A DNA stretch of 23,704 bases from a bacterium (GTDB taxonomy: Bacteria; UBA9089; JASEIO01): assembly GCA_030017475.1 (NCBI GenBank), contig JASEIO010000024.1:1-23704 (forward strand). Direction: 5' to 3'. This document shows, piece after piece, positions 15,442 to 23,408 of the stretch; the first letter of the stretch is position 1, and every line of letters begins with the position of its first letter. The notes below the pieces were generated by a model. That model ran no database searches, was not told the DNA's origin, and worked only from the letters and a program-made list of their open reading frames with translations. Position numbers and translations under genes: made by a program.

Positions 15442-15902
15442 ATTACAGAATGCCCTCTTTCATAATAACCGTAACCATCTTTTTATTAGATCAAATAAGT
15501 AAGTCAATAATAAGATACCAATTAAGTGAAGGAGAAAGGGTCGCCTTTTTTAAAGATATTCTTTGTATTACTTATGTAAAAAATAAGGGTATGGTATTTG
15601 GGTTGTTTCCTCATGCCTATTATTTTTTTACCATACTTTCCTTTCTCGTAATAATATCCTTTATTATCATAATATGGAGAAGACTTGTCACTAATCGCCT
15701 CTTTACTATTGCATGTTCCTTAATCTTAGGAGGGGCTGCAGGAAATCTGTTTGATCGGGTATTTCGAGACGGAGTAATTGATTTTATAGATATTGGGTGG
15801 AAAGGTTTTCGATATCCAGCTTTTAACTTAGCAGATATAGTGATATGTATTGGAGTTGGTATAATAACCTTGAATCTTTTAAAAAAGCCACGAAGAACAT
15901 AA
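15438..15902 (+). CDS. lspA: Lipoprotein signal peptidase (signal peptidase II)
   Basis: The 154-residue inner-membrane aspartyl protease cleaves the signal peptide of lipid-modified prolipoproteins. Four hydrophobic segments are visible. The catalytic aspartates are D115 (GGAAGNLFDR...GVIDFID) and D133 (FNLADI). The early motif ITYVKNKGMVFGLF corresponds to the usual VKNxGAAFG, with methionine and valine in place of two alanines. GTG 15438 overlaps the preceding stop by four bases. lgt, the enzyme acting one step earlier, begins 4 nt after its stop, so the two maturation steps are coexpressed. Confidence 0.96.
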   Translation: MNYRMPSFIITVTIFLLDQISKSIIRYQLSEGERVAFFKDILCITYVKNKGMVFGLFPHAYYFFTILSFLVIISFIIIIWRRLVTNRLFTIACSLILGGAAGNLFDRVFRDGVIDFIDIGWKGFRYPAFNLADIVICIGVGIITLNLLKKPRRT

Positions 15903-15906
15903 AAAG

Positions 15907-16719
15907 ATGTATCCAGTTTTATTCACTATTAAGCCATTTACTGTCTTTTCATTCCAAATTGGTCCAATCAGCCTTTACTCATATGGTCTATGTGTAGCCC
16001 TGGCTTTTTTGGCAGGGATATGGGTCGCTATTAAAAAGGCAGAACATGCTCAAATAGAAAAAGACCTTATTTTGGATCTAGGTCTATATCTATTGATATC
16101 TTCTATAATTGGAGCAAGATTGTTATATGTCTTGTGCAATATGTCATTTTACAAGCTTAATCCCTGGAAGATTTTTTCTCTTCAAGAAGGAGGCCTGGCC
16201 TTTTTTGGTGGACTTATACTCTCTACAATAGTTGGCAGTCTTTTCTTACGAAAAAGGAAGGTCGAGATTTTAAAAATAGCTGATATTGTTGCACCATCAA
16301 TTGCCTTAGGATTAGCTATAGGGAGAATTGGGTGTTTTTTATATGGATGTTGTTATGGTAAACGCACCACCTTACCATGGGGGATTATCTTCCCCATAAA
16401 CTCTCCAGCTGGTTCTGCCTTTCCTGGCATGCATATCCATCCTACCCAGATCTATTCCAGTTTAAATGGCTTAATTCTCCTTTTTCTTCTAACAAGGATC
16501 TATCAAATTAAAAGGTTTTCCGGTCAAGTCTTTTGCGCATTTTTGCTCTTATATTCTATAACTCGTGGATTGCTTGAATTTTTAAGGGCTGATCAGGAGA
16601 TATTATTACTTAATCTTACACTTACCCAGATTTTTTGCATATTTCTTTTTGTTGGAGCAATGATTTGGTACTGTATATTGGCCCGCAGTCAACAATCAAC
16701 AAAAGAGACCGTTCGGTAA
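15907..16719 (+). CDS. lgt: Prolipoprotein diacylglyceryl transferase
   Basis: The 270-residue polytopic membrane enzyme transfers diacylglycerol from phosphatidylglycerol to the lipobox cysteine of prolipoproteins. Family motifs are SYGLCVALAFLAG, LQEGGLAFFGGL, AIGRIGCFLYGCCYGK with the essential arginine at R140, HPTQIYSSLNGL, and RGLLEFLRAD. In E. coli the equivalent motifs read GGMSFHGG and GRIGNFING. Here phenylalanine stands where the E. coli histidine 103 lies, and cysteine where asparagine 146 lies. The GCF...GCCYG pattern is a recurring variant in other phyla, from memory. It lies directly after lspA. Confidence 0.94.
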   Translation: MYPVLFTIKPFTVFSFQIGPISLYSYGLCVALAFLAGIWVAIKKAEHAQIEKDLILDLGLYLLISSIIGARLLYVLCNMSFYKLNPWKIFSLQEGGLAFFGGLILSTIVGSLFLRKRKVEILKIADIVAPSIALGLAIGRIGCFLYGCCYGKRTTLPWGIIFPINSPAGSAFPGMHIHPTQIYSSLNGLILLFLLTRIYQIKRFSGQVFCAFLLLYSITRGLLEFLRADQEILLLNLTLTQIFCIFLFVGAMIWYCILARSQQSTKETVR

Positions 16720-16729
16720 TTCATAATTA

Positions 16730-17053
16730 ATGACTAAAATCTTACCCAAAATGAAGTGGATTAGTATTATACTGACAATAGGTATTCTCATAATGCCAAT
16801 TGATTCATATGGAAAGGATGAATCAGCCCTTCGTCGGTTTGAGATAGTATTCTTTGCCTCTCTTCCTTTTACAATATTATATAGTTATCTTATTATGTCA
16901 GGGATAAGTTATGTGCAAGATAAAGACTTAAGATTAGAAGAAGGTGAACTCTTAATTGTTGGAACGAGCGGAGTAGTTAGTTCTTCCCTTATTGCCTATT
17001 ATGATTTAAAAAAGAACCAGTGTAAGCTTAATTTGGTAAGAATCAACTTCTAA
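16730..17053 (+). CDS. Small predicted membrane/exported protein of unknown function
   Basis: I do not recognise a family. The 107 residues include an N-terminal hydrophobic segment (about 10-22) followed by DSYGKDES, which looks like a cleavable signal peptide. A second hydrophobic stretch covers about residues 39-60 (IVFFASLPFTILYSYLIM), and a weaker one about 74-90 (LIVGTSGVVSSSLIAYY). A later in-frame ATG at 16751 would give a more typical signal peptide start, MKWISIILTI. No good ribosome binding site is seen for either. It sits 10 nt after lgt and 8 nt before rluD, so it is probably cotranscribed and real. Confidence 0.65.
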   Translation: MTKILPKMKWISIILTIGILIMPIDSYGKDESALRRFEIVFFASLPFTILYSYLIMSGISYVQDKDLRLEEGELLIVGTSGVVSSSLIAYYDLKKNQCKLNLVRINF

Positions 17054-17061
17054 CAAAGACT

Positions 17062-17970
17062 ATGGAGCTAAACATATGTCATAATGAGGTAGGAAAAAGA
17101 TTGGATGTATATTTGGCAACGTATCTTCGTCGATCACGATCGGATGTACAAAGGTTAATCAAAAATGGTCAGGTACTTGTAAATGATCTATCGGTTAACG
17201 CCAGTTACAATCTGAAACTTTGGGACAAGGTAGTGGTTTGCCTTGAAAAAGATAAGGAAGATATTGAACCAGAAAAGATATGGCTTGATATTCTCTATGA
17301 AGACGAGTATCTGATTGTGGTAAATAAGGAGGCAGGGATGTTGGTCCATCCCGTAAGAACGAAAACCTCCCATACCTTAGTTAATGCACTATTAGATCAT
17401 TGTGAACTTCCCTTGAAGGATGAAAAGGAAAGACCAGGTATTGTCCACCGTTTAGACAAGGATACCTCTGGTGTGATAGTTGTTGCAAAGAAAGACTTTG
17501 TGCATTCTGCTTTAGTTAGCCAAATCAAAAAAAGGGAGGTTACGCGTATCTACATTGCTTTGGTGGATGGAAAGATAAAGGAAGATTGTGGGAAGATAGA
17601 GGCCCCCATTGGTAGATTTGGAAGTAAGATGAAAATCGGAGGGAGAGGAAGAAGAGATGCTGTAACCTGCTTTAAGGTAATACAGCGCTTTTCTGATTTT
17701 ACCTTATTAGAGATACGCTTGTTAACTGGAAGAACACATCAGATTAGAGTCCACTTAGCATTTATTGGTCATCCTGTAGTGGGAGATGAAAAGTATGGGA
17801 GAAAGGGAGCAGATATCCTTATAAAGAGACAGGCATTACATGCCAAGCGTCTCTGTTTCAAACATCCAGTGTTACACACATGGCTTGAGTTTGAAGCTCC
17901 ATTACCAAAGGACATGACTTCTCTTATAGAAAACCTTAAAAAGGAGGAGGGTGATGGAATTTATAGCTGA
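17062..17970 (+). CDS. rluD: RluD-type 23S rRNA pseudouridine synthase
   Basis: The 302-residue protein has an N-terminal S4 RNA-binding domain (about residues 10-60, KRLDVYLATYLRRSRSDVQR, NGQVLVND). The RluA-family catalytic domain follows. Motif I is HRLDKDTSG at 129-137, in which D132 is the expected catalytic aspartate. Later motifs are EIRLLTGRTHQIRVHLAFIGHPVVGDEKYG and LHAKRLCFKHP. RluD in E. coli makes pseudouridines 1911, 1915 and 1917 in helix 69; the S4 domain and length favour RluD over RluA/RluC, but specificity is inferred. Following lspA, rluD is a common arrangement. Its end overlaps the next gene by 17 nt. Confidence 0.93.
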   Translation: MELNICHNEVGKRLDVYLATYLRRSRSDVQRLIKNGQVLVNDLSVNASYNLKLWDKVVVCLEKDKEDIEPEKIWLDILYEDEYLIVVNKEAGMLVHPVRTKTSHTLVNALLDHCELPLKDEKERPGIVHRLDKDTSGVIVVAKKDFVHSALVSQIKKREVTRIYIALVDGKIKEDCGKIEAPIGRFGSKMKIGGRGRRDAVTCFKVIQRFSDFTLLEIRLLTGRTHQIRVHLAFIGHPVVGDEKYGRKGADILIKRQALHAKRLCFKHPVLHTWLEFEAPLPKDMTSLIENLKKEEGDGIYS

Positions 17971-19183
17971 TTTTCATATCCATTCAAAATACTCAAGGGC
18001 AACAAGCCCTTTGATGAATGTGGAGGAGTTGGCAATTTTCGCTCGGCTTAAAGGAATAAGATTGCTCGGGACAGGTGACTTTACTCACCCTTTGTGGATT
18101 CAAGAGCTTAGGGGAAAATTGAAATTGGATGATTCTGGCCTATATAGATATAATGACACCTTTTTTATCCTAACCACAGAGGTTTGTAATATCTTTTATA
18201 AAAATGGAAAACCAAAAAGGATCCATAACATAATCTTTTCTCCTAATTTTCAAGTTGCAGAAAGGATAAACAGGGAATTGCAAAATTTTGGTAATCTACA
18301 GGCTGATGGAAGACCGATGTTAAATTTAGCCTGTAAAGATTTAGTAGAGATTGTCTTATCTATCGATTCAAATTGTCTAATTGTTCCTGCACATATCTGG
18401 ACCCCCTGGTACTCTCTATTCGGCAGCAATACAGGCTTTGATTCGGTGTATGAATGCTTTGAGGAAGAGACAAAACAGATCTTTTGTTTAGAAACAGGTT
18501 TGTCTTCAGATCCAAAGATGAATTGGCGTTTAAGTACCTTAGATAGGTTTACATTGATCTCAAATTCAGATGCCCATTCTCCAAAGAAAATTGGAAGAGA
18601 GGCGAATATGTTCAATACAGAATTGAGTTATCACTCCATAATCTCTGCCTTAAGGAATAAAAATAGGCAGGAATTTTTGGGCACTATTGAATTCTTCCCA
18701 CAAGAAGGAAAATATCATTATGATGGACACAGGAGTTGTAAGGTATGTTTCTCTCCTGAAGAGACAAAAAGGGCAGGAAATAGATGCCCTAAATGTGGGA
18801 AGATGATTACCATTGGGGTTATGCATAGGGTAAAAAAACTTTCTGATCGGGAGTCAGGATTTGTACCAGACAATTCTATCCCTTTTAGATATGCCATTCC
18901 TTTGGAAGAACTAATTGCCAATGTAAAAGGGGTAGGAGTTGATTCAAGTATAGTGGAGAAAGAGTACAAGGCTTTGGTTACCCGTTTCGGCGGAGAATTT
19001 GAGATCCTTTTTAACATAAAGGAGGACGTACTTCTTTCTAAATTACCAACCGATCTTGCTAAATGTATAATTAAGGTAAGAGAAGAAAAGGTCCGAATAC
19101 AACCAGGATATGATGGGGTTTATGGAAAGATAGAGGTACCTATTACGGAAGAGGAAAGGCCAACTCAATTAAGCCTATTTTAG
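17954..19183 (+). CDS. nucQ: PHP-domain endonuclease Q (deaminated-base repair nuclease) homologue
   Basis: The 409-residue protein starts with a PHP metal-binding motif, DFHIHSKYS (H8, H10). Next come GTGDFTHPLWIQ, HIWTPWYSLFGSNTGFDS and SNSDAHSPKKIG, all PHP-type metal ligand segments. A four-cysteine zinc element (C-x2-C...C-x2-C, CKVCFSPEE and CPKCGK) follows around residue 260. This layout matches endonuclease Q, first found in Thermococcales, which nicks DNA 5' to uracil, hypoxanthine and similar lesions; bacterial members are known but patchy. Older annotations call it a UvrD-like or PHP phosphoesterase. ATG 17954 is preferred over GTG 17951 because AAGGAGG at 17941-17947 is well placed. 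It ends tail-to-tail with the minus-strand unit, overlapping by 4 nt. Confidence 0.85.
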   Translation: MEFIADFHIHSKYSRATSPLMNVEELAIFARLKGIRLLGTGDFTHPLWIQELRGKLKLDDSGLYRYNDTFFILTTEVCNIFYKNGKPKRIHNIIFSPNFQVAERINRELQNFGNLQADGRPMLNLACKDLVEIVLSIDSNCLIVPAHIWTPWYSLFGSNTGFDSVYECFEEETKQIFCLETGLSSDPKMNWRLSTLDRFTLISNSDAHSPKKIGREANMFNTELSYHSIISALRNKNRQEFLGTIEFFPQEGKYHYDGHRSCKVCFSPEETKRAGNRCPKCGKMITIGVMHRVKKLSDRESGFVPDNSIPFRYAIPLEELIANVKGVGVDSSIVEKEYKALVTRFGGEFEILFNIKEDVLLSKLPTDLAKCIIKVREEKVRIQPGYDGVYGKIEVPITEEERPTQLSLF

Positions 19184-20094
19184 AACTTAAAGATAAGGGA
19201 CACTCGATGGTTCAACCCTAAATCTCCAAATGATTGTAAGGCATAATCAATATCAACCTCTCCTTGTTTAAACAATATCCCTTTTTTATCAATAAATCCA
19301 AGACCAAAACTTGCTCCTGGCAGTAATCCTGTAATATCATTTGTTGAGTATCCACCCCTTACAATAAATGAATCCGAAATTAGATATTCCAAACCACCGT
19401 GATACTTCATATCACTCTCTTCTTTGAATCTATCTACATCAACTGCTATAATTATCTTATTACGAAGTTTTATAGCAAATCCACCTTTTATATTAAATGG
19501 CAAATCCTCTTTTTCTCTAATTTCAATCGAACCGATATTTTGGCAATTTATCCCTATGGATAAAAGGGATTCAGGGAAGAGTAAGATACCTATATCACCA
19601 CAAACTCCTTTTCCTGTCTCATTATATAATTTACTGGATACAATCTTGGCATTTACCCCGAGGCACAAGAATCCAAGACTTTGCGAAAAGGAGAAGATTA
19701 AACCCATATCCGACCCGATAGAAGTTGGATTATATGTGGCTTCCTTTTTATCCCTCAGATCAAAATCTCCCTTATCTAAATAGATTACACTTACTCCAAA
19801 TGCATTATTTTCACTCAATCTTCCAGCATATCCCAAAAATACCTTATAGACATCTTCAATCCATGATCTTGTACCACAGGCTATAAATTCATGTGCCTTA
19901 ATCCTTGATAAGCCTGCTTGATTATAATAGATGCATGATATATCATCTGATAAGGCACAGAAGGATGCACCCATCCCCAAAGGTCTTGCACCAATCCCCA
20001 TTTTTAAAAGCTCCCCTGTAGATTGACCTACCTTACCATAACAGGGTGTAGCTAAGACAAGTCCTATTAAGAATACGAAACCCACCTTTCTCAT
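19180..20094 (-). CDS. PorV/PorQ-family outer-membrane beta-barrel protein
   Basis: The 304-residue protein has a signal peptide (KVGFVFLIGLVLATPCYG). It then has the family opening: GELLKMGIGARPLGMGASFCALSDDISCIYYNQAGLSRI, where the GARPLGMGGA-like and N-AGL parts are diagnostic. The rest alternates in the way of FadL/PorV-type barrels and ends in SLIFKF, a typical terminal strand with a last phenylalanine. In Bacteroidota, PorV is the outer-membrane shuttle that delivers type IX secretion cargo; PorQ and UPF0164 relatives occur in other phyla. The gene follows a secreted sorting-domain protein by 9 nt, and its AGGAGGG site (20105-20099) overlaps that gene's stop. Assignment to PorV itself is not certain. 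Confidence 0.82.
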   Translation of the reverse strand: MRKVGFVFLIGLVLATPCYGKVGQSTGELLKMGIGARPLGMGASFCALSDDISCIYYNQAGLSRIKAHEFIACGTRSWIEDVYKVFLGYAGRLSENNAFGVSVIYLDKGDFDLRDKKEATYNPTSIGSDMGLIFSFSQSLGFLCLGVNAKIVSSKLYNETGKGVCGDIGILLFPESLLSIGINCQNIGSIEIREKEDLPFNIKGGFAIKLRNKIIIAVDVDRFKEESDMKYHGGLEYLISDSFIVRGGYSTNDITGLLPGASFGLGFIDKKGILFKQGEVDIDYALQSFGDLGLNHRVSLIFKF

Positions 20095-20103
20095 TTTTCC
20101 CTC

Positions 20104-23100
20104 CTATTTTATATAGACCATCTTTTTTGTAATTGTACCGCCAGTCTCGTGTCTTATCCTTACAATATATACCCCACTTCCTATATTATCTGCTGGAGCA
20201 TCCCATGGAATCTCAATAGTAGTTCTTCCATCTTTAATATCTTTACTCCATACCTCATCTCCACTTAAGGTATATATCTTTATAGTCACCTTCCCTTCAA
20301 TTGGTGGCCAGGTGATATTAACCCTTTCTCCCTTTGCAGGATTTGGGTAACAATATACATTCTCTTTCTTAAACACCTTCTCTTCAATCGCAGCTTTTGG
20401 GGTAGTACTTTTTTCATCTGACTTAGGACCCTCTCCATCGTCATTATAGGCTGATACCACGATATAGTAAGTTTTATCATTCCTTAATCCCGAAAGGATG
20501 AATGAGGTTTTGTCCCCGCCTTCCACCTTTATTGGGGAGTCTCCTTCAGTAGCACCCTTTCCTTCATAAGGCTCACCAGATTTATCATTGTCATAATAGA
20601 TATAATAACCTTTGGCATTTGTAACTTTATCCCAATATAGAGAAATTTTTGTGTCCCCCGGAGTTAAACTTAAGGTAGGTTTTTGTTGAGGTGGTTTGGC
20701 AGAGGTATCTACTATAAATTCCTGTACAGGTGACCAACCAGGGGATTCTAAACCATGCCTATCTACAGTCTTTACCCTATAGTAATAAGTAGTCTTATCC
20801 TTTAAGGTATCTGTTACTTTATACTGAGTTACTCCATCCGGAGTTGTGTATTCAAAAGGGCTTCTAAAATCTCTATCATCATCAACCTGTAGGATATAGT
20901 GTAAGGTATCTTGTGTATCTTCTTTGTCTGGATCGTATCCTGCACCCCATGAAACGGTTGGGGTTTGATCAAGGGTTCTTTCTCCCCTTGATGGTGAAAA
21001 TCCAGACAGAGGAGGATTTGGTGGTGAATTATAATCTACATAAAAGGATTGTATCACTGACCAGTTAGATTCTGCACCTCCATCATCAACTGTCTTTACA
21101 GCATAATACCACATAGTTTCATCAGTTAAGACATCTGTTATCTGAACTTGAGTATATCCATCTTTTGTAGTATATTCATATTTATAATTATTCTCAATCT
21201 CCCCATCGTCATCCAATCTTATAACATAATGAAGGGTAGATGCAGGGTCTGATATATCTTTGTCTGTAGCTGCATCCCATTTAATTACTGGGGTCTTATC
21301 CCCAACTGTTTCACCACCTGATGGCGAAAACCCAGATGTAGGTGCATAAGGTGGGTCATTATGATCGATATAGAAATTCTGTAGCTCCGACCATACAGAT
21401 TCATAACCTTGCCTATCGACTGTTTTTATTGCATAATACCACATAGTTTCATCATCCAATTTCTCTACATCAGGTATTACCTGTTCAGTCCTCCCCGAAA
21501 CAGTAGTGTACTTACGTAAAGGATTCTCAAGGCTTCCTCCCTTTGCAGAATAAAGGTGTATGATATAATGAAGAGAGGCTGGTGAATCATAAGGATCCTC
21601 ATCAGATGCTGCATCCCAGTCAATCTTTGGGGTCAAATCATCAATTGTTTCTTCATTAGCAGGTGAGAAGCCAGAAGTAGGTGGATGAGGAGCTTTATTC
21701 CCTTCAATCTCGACCTGAACAGTGATCTTCCCAATAAATGGACAATTATTGTCGAATCTATCAAAGGCCTTTACTCCATGAGAATCAATTGCAGTTATAG
21801 AAAATATATAGTCTCCATTTGGAAGTAGTTTATTATCCCTATCCCTTCCATCCCAAATCTCAGTATGTTCACCCTTTTCTCTTGAAAATACCATCACCCT
21901 GACTATTACCTCCTCCTTTTCAGTCCCTAAATCATCCTTAGTCTCTCCATCTTCATCCGTATCTTCTGTAGGTATAGGTAGACCTTCCAATTCTTCAGGT
22001 GCTTCATCCGGTTGATAGAGCTTAACTTGACCACGTTCAATCTTAAATTTAGTCCCTGGACGATAGATTCCTATTTTAACATTAGCCTCTTTTGTGATTT
22101 TATATCTTATATCGGCATAAGATTTATTTGTAACCTTAGTTGTTTCAATATCTATTAATCTCAGTGGATCAATGGCTACGGTATGTGTCCATATATCTAT
22201 ATCTGTTCTGGATAAATTGCCAGGTGGTGGATCTGGAATAGGGGCATTTGGAAATTCAGTGGCAATGATCTCTACCCAATAGACACCTTGTGGAACCAAC
22301 TGCCCAGCCTTTACTTCCACGTATTCTTCGGTTCCATCATTATCCAAATCCCTTTTTAGGATGATATCCTCTGTTGCCTTTCCATCCCAAAGATCCGTAT
22401 TTCTTACATCCCTACTTTTACCCTCCCCATACCTTGCTACATCCTCAACTATTGTTGCAACCAATGCCGCATCCTTCCTTTTCTTAAGATCTGTGTCTTC
22501 TGTCCAATCCAAAATCCCATTACCATCTTTATCCTCTCCCCAATCACCCTCTCCATTACCATCTTCATCTCTCCAATCATAAACCTTTATTGTTACATAG
22601 CTATCCTTTGTCAATTGATATTCATATCTGTATGGTAGGATTTTGGCAGGTGGATACTTCCCAAGTTCTTCATAGATATGTTTGACATTCCCTTGGATAT
22701 GTATAACATCGACATAGGCAAGTTGATCCCAGGTAATCTCATCATCCTTGTCCTTGACATTAAGCCTTATTTTATATCCCCCATTATGCTTGATATCACA
22801 CTCCTTCTCTGTAGTAGTGATTTTATATCCTGCTATCCCTCCTATAATTATCCGACCTATCCCATTCCAACTGCCATCCCAATAGACTGTAGAACTAAAC
22901 GATGGTGTATAAACTTTATACTTAATCGTTATAATACTGGTATCAGTGAGCGTATCAAAGATTGTTAAGGTTGTATCATAAGAGGGGTTATCAGCATCAA
23001 TAAAACCACTCACTGTGAATTCAATCTCAAGCTCATCAGGTTCGTCATTACTCAACCCCCACATTTCATATTGGATTGTAGGTGGTATAGTTACAGGTGT

Positions 23101-23205
23101 AGTAGATATATTGTATGAGTCTATAGAAGGCACAGCTCCCACTTTACCTCCAAAAAGACCCATTCCTAAGATAGGAATCAAAAGAAACATCCTAAATCTT
23201 CTCAT
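20104..23205 (-). CDS. Large secreted multidomain protein with FN3-like repeats and C-terminal sorting/FlgD-like domain
   Basis: The 1033-residue protein begins with a signal peptide (MRRFRMFLLIPILGMGLFGG). Residues 210-237 are an Asp/Gly/Asn-rich stretch (DEDGNGEGDW, EDKDGNGILDW), like calcium-binding EF-hand/dockerin loops; similar acidic loops occur near 283 (DLDNDGTEEY) and 415. A FlgD-Ig-like segment, WDGRDRDNKLLPNGDYIFSI, precedes three tandem Ig/FN3-like repeats at about 503-612, 616-722 and 724-832. Each repeat opens with PPxxPxSGFSPxxxE and has a YYAVKTVD-like strand. A canonical FN3 is at about 836-930. The end (about 948-1033) has YCYPNPAKGE ... SGVYIVRIRHETGG ... KKMVYIK, the pattern of type IX sorting or FlgD-like C-terminal domains. 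No catalytic domain is recognised; a surface, adhesive or structural role is inference. GGAGGTT lies 5 nt before the ATG. Confidence 0.88.
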   Translation of the reverse strand: MRRFRMFLLIPILGMGLFGGKVGAVPSIDSYNISTTPVTIPPTIQYEMWGLSNDEPDELEIEFTVSGFIDADNPSYDTTLTIFDTLTDTSIITIKYKVYTPSFSSTVYWDGSWNGIGRIIIGGIAGYKITTTEKECDIKHNGGYKIRLNVKDKDDEITWDQLAYVDVIHIQGNVKHIYEELGKYPPAKILPYRYEYQLTKDSYVTIKVYDWRDEDGNGEGDWGEDKDGNGILDWTEDTDLKKRKDAALVATIVEDVARYGEGKSRDVRNTDLWDGKATEDIILKRDLDNDGTEEYVEVKAGQLVPQGVYWVEIIATEFPNAPIPDPPPGNLSRTDIDIWTHTVAIDPLRLIDIETTKVTNKSYADIRYKITKEANVKIGIYRPGTKFKIERGQVKLYQPDEAPEELEGLPIPTEDTDEDGETKDDLGTEKEEVIVRVMVFSREKGEHTEIWDGRDRDNKLLPNGDYIFSITAIDSHGVKAFDRFDNNCPFIGKITVQVEIEGNKAPHPPTSGFSPANEETIDDLTPKIDWDAASDEDPYDSPASLHYIIHLYSAKGGSLENPLRKYTTVSGRTEQVIPDVEKLDDETMWYYAIKTVDRQGYESVWSELQNFYIDHNDPPYAPTSGFSPSGGETVGDKTPVIKWDAATDKDISDPASTLHYVIRLDDDGEIENNYKYEYTTKDGYTQVQITDVLTDETMWYYAVKTVDDGGAESNWSVIQSFYVDYNSPPNPPLSGFSPSRGERTLDQTPTVSWGAGYDPDKEDTQDTLHYILQVDDDRDFRSPFEYTTPDGVTQYKVTDTLKDKTTYYYRVKTVDRHGLESPGWSPVQEFIVDTSAKPPQQKPTLSLTPGDTKISLYWDKVTNAKGYYIYYDNDKSGEPYEGKGATEGDSPIKVEGGDKTSFILSGLRNDKTYYIVVSAYNDDGEGPKSDEKSTTPKAAIEEKVFKKENVYCYPNPAKGERVNITWPPIEGKVTIKIYTLSGDEVWSKDIKDGRTTIEIPWDAPADNIGSGVYIVRIRHETGGTITKKMVYIK
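20700..21700 (-). repeat. Three tandem ~110-residue repeats within the secreted protein gene
   Basis: Three coding repeats of roughly 320-340 bp begin (reading the minus strand) near 21700, 21360 and 21035. They share the openings KAPHPPTSGFSP, DPPYAPTSGFSP and SPPNPPLSGFSP. Each then has LHY(I/V)I, a TT-x-G/DG turn, and a (T)MWYYA(I/V)KTVD or TYYYRVKTVD strand. Sequence identity is strong at the protein level. Even at the DNA level, blocks such as the region coding MWYYA are shared by units 1 and 2. The pattern suggests internal duplication with later divergence. Confidence 0.85.
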
Positions 23206-23256
23206 ATCTTAACCTCCATTCATCAAGCTTTATGTGCAAGTTTTAGAATTTTTTGT

Positions 23257-23286
23257 ACTCTACCACATTTTACCTCCTTTTGTCAA
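23257..23286 (-). promoter_or_regulatory. Candidate promoter for the secreted protein/PorV-like unit
   Basis: Reading the minus strand, TTGACA (23286-23281) is a perfect -35 hexamer. TAGAGT (23262-23257) follows after 18 bases as a moderate -10. Transcription would start near 23250, leaving a leader of about 45 nt that contains the GGAGGTT ribosome binding site. It is well placed for the two-gene unit running left. AT-rich sequence lowers specificity, but the exact TTGACA is notable. Confidence 0.55.
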
Positions 23287-23314
23287 GTAAAAAACCCCAA
23301 TCATAATATTTACT

Positions 23315-23334
23315 ACTGTGAACCTCTGTGGTTT
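23315..23334 (-). repeat. Solo copy of the AACCACAGA-type dispersed repeat
   Basis: The minus strand here reads AAACCACAGAGGTTCACAGT, closely matching an arm of the inverted repeat after pilT (AACCACAGACTTCACAGATT) with one small indel. It lies in the 203-nt divergent intergenic region between the secreted protein gene and the ABC transporter gene. Only one arm is present, so no hairpin forms. Confidence 0.65.
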
Positions 23335-23375
23335 GTACTTTTCTGTATTTTTAAAAACCTTGCAGGAATTATCTT

Positions 23376-23397
23376 GTTTTTGTCCAAGGTTTATACT
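23376..23397 (+). promoter_or_regulatory. Possible -10 region for the ABC transporter gene
   Basis: TATACT at 23392-23397 matches five of six -10 consensus positions and ends 11 nt before the GTG start at 23409. The best upstream hexamer at 17-base spacing, TTATCT, is weak. There is no visible ribosome binding site before the GTG, which would fit a leaderless transcript. Low confidence. Confidence 0.3.
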
Positions 23398-23408
23398 ATT
23401 ATTTATAT

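Noticed and set aside
18250-19017. Two antisense frames (121 and 99 residues) opposite the EndoQ-like gene
   Set aside because: They are shadows of a gene with conserved PHP and zinc motifs.
19169-19190. TTAAG/CTTAA 5-bp inverted repeat at the convergent gene junction as a bidirectional terminator
   Set aside because: The stem is only five A/T-rich pairs with a 12-nt loop and no U-run; too weak to call.
20700-21700. Tandem repeats as a CRISPR-like array
   Set aside because: The ~330-bp units are in-frame protein domain repeats with diverged DNA, not short identical repeats with spacers.
22361-22968. Plus-strand frames opposite the secreted protein gene
   Set aside because: Serine- and proline-rich shadows of acidic and aspartate-rich coding sequence on the other strand.
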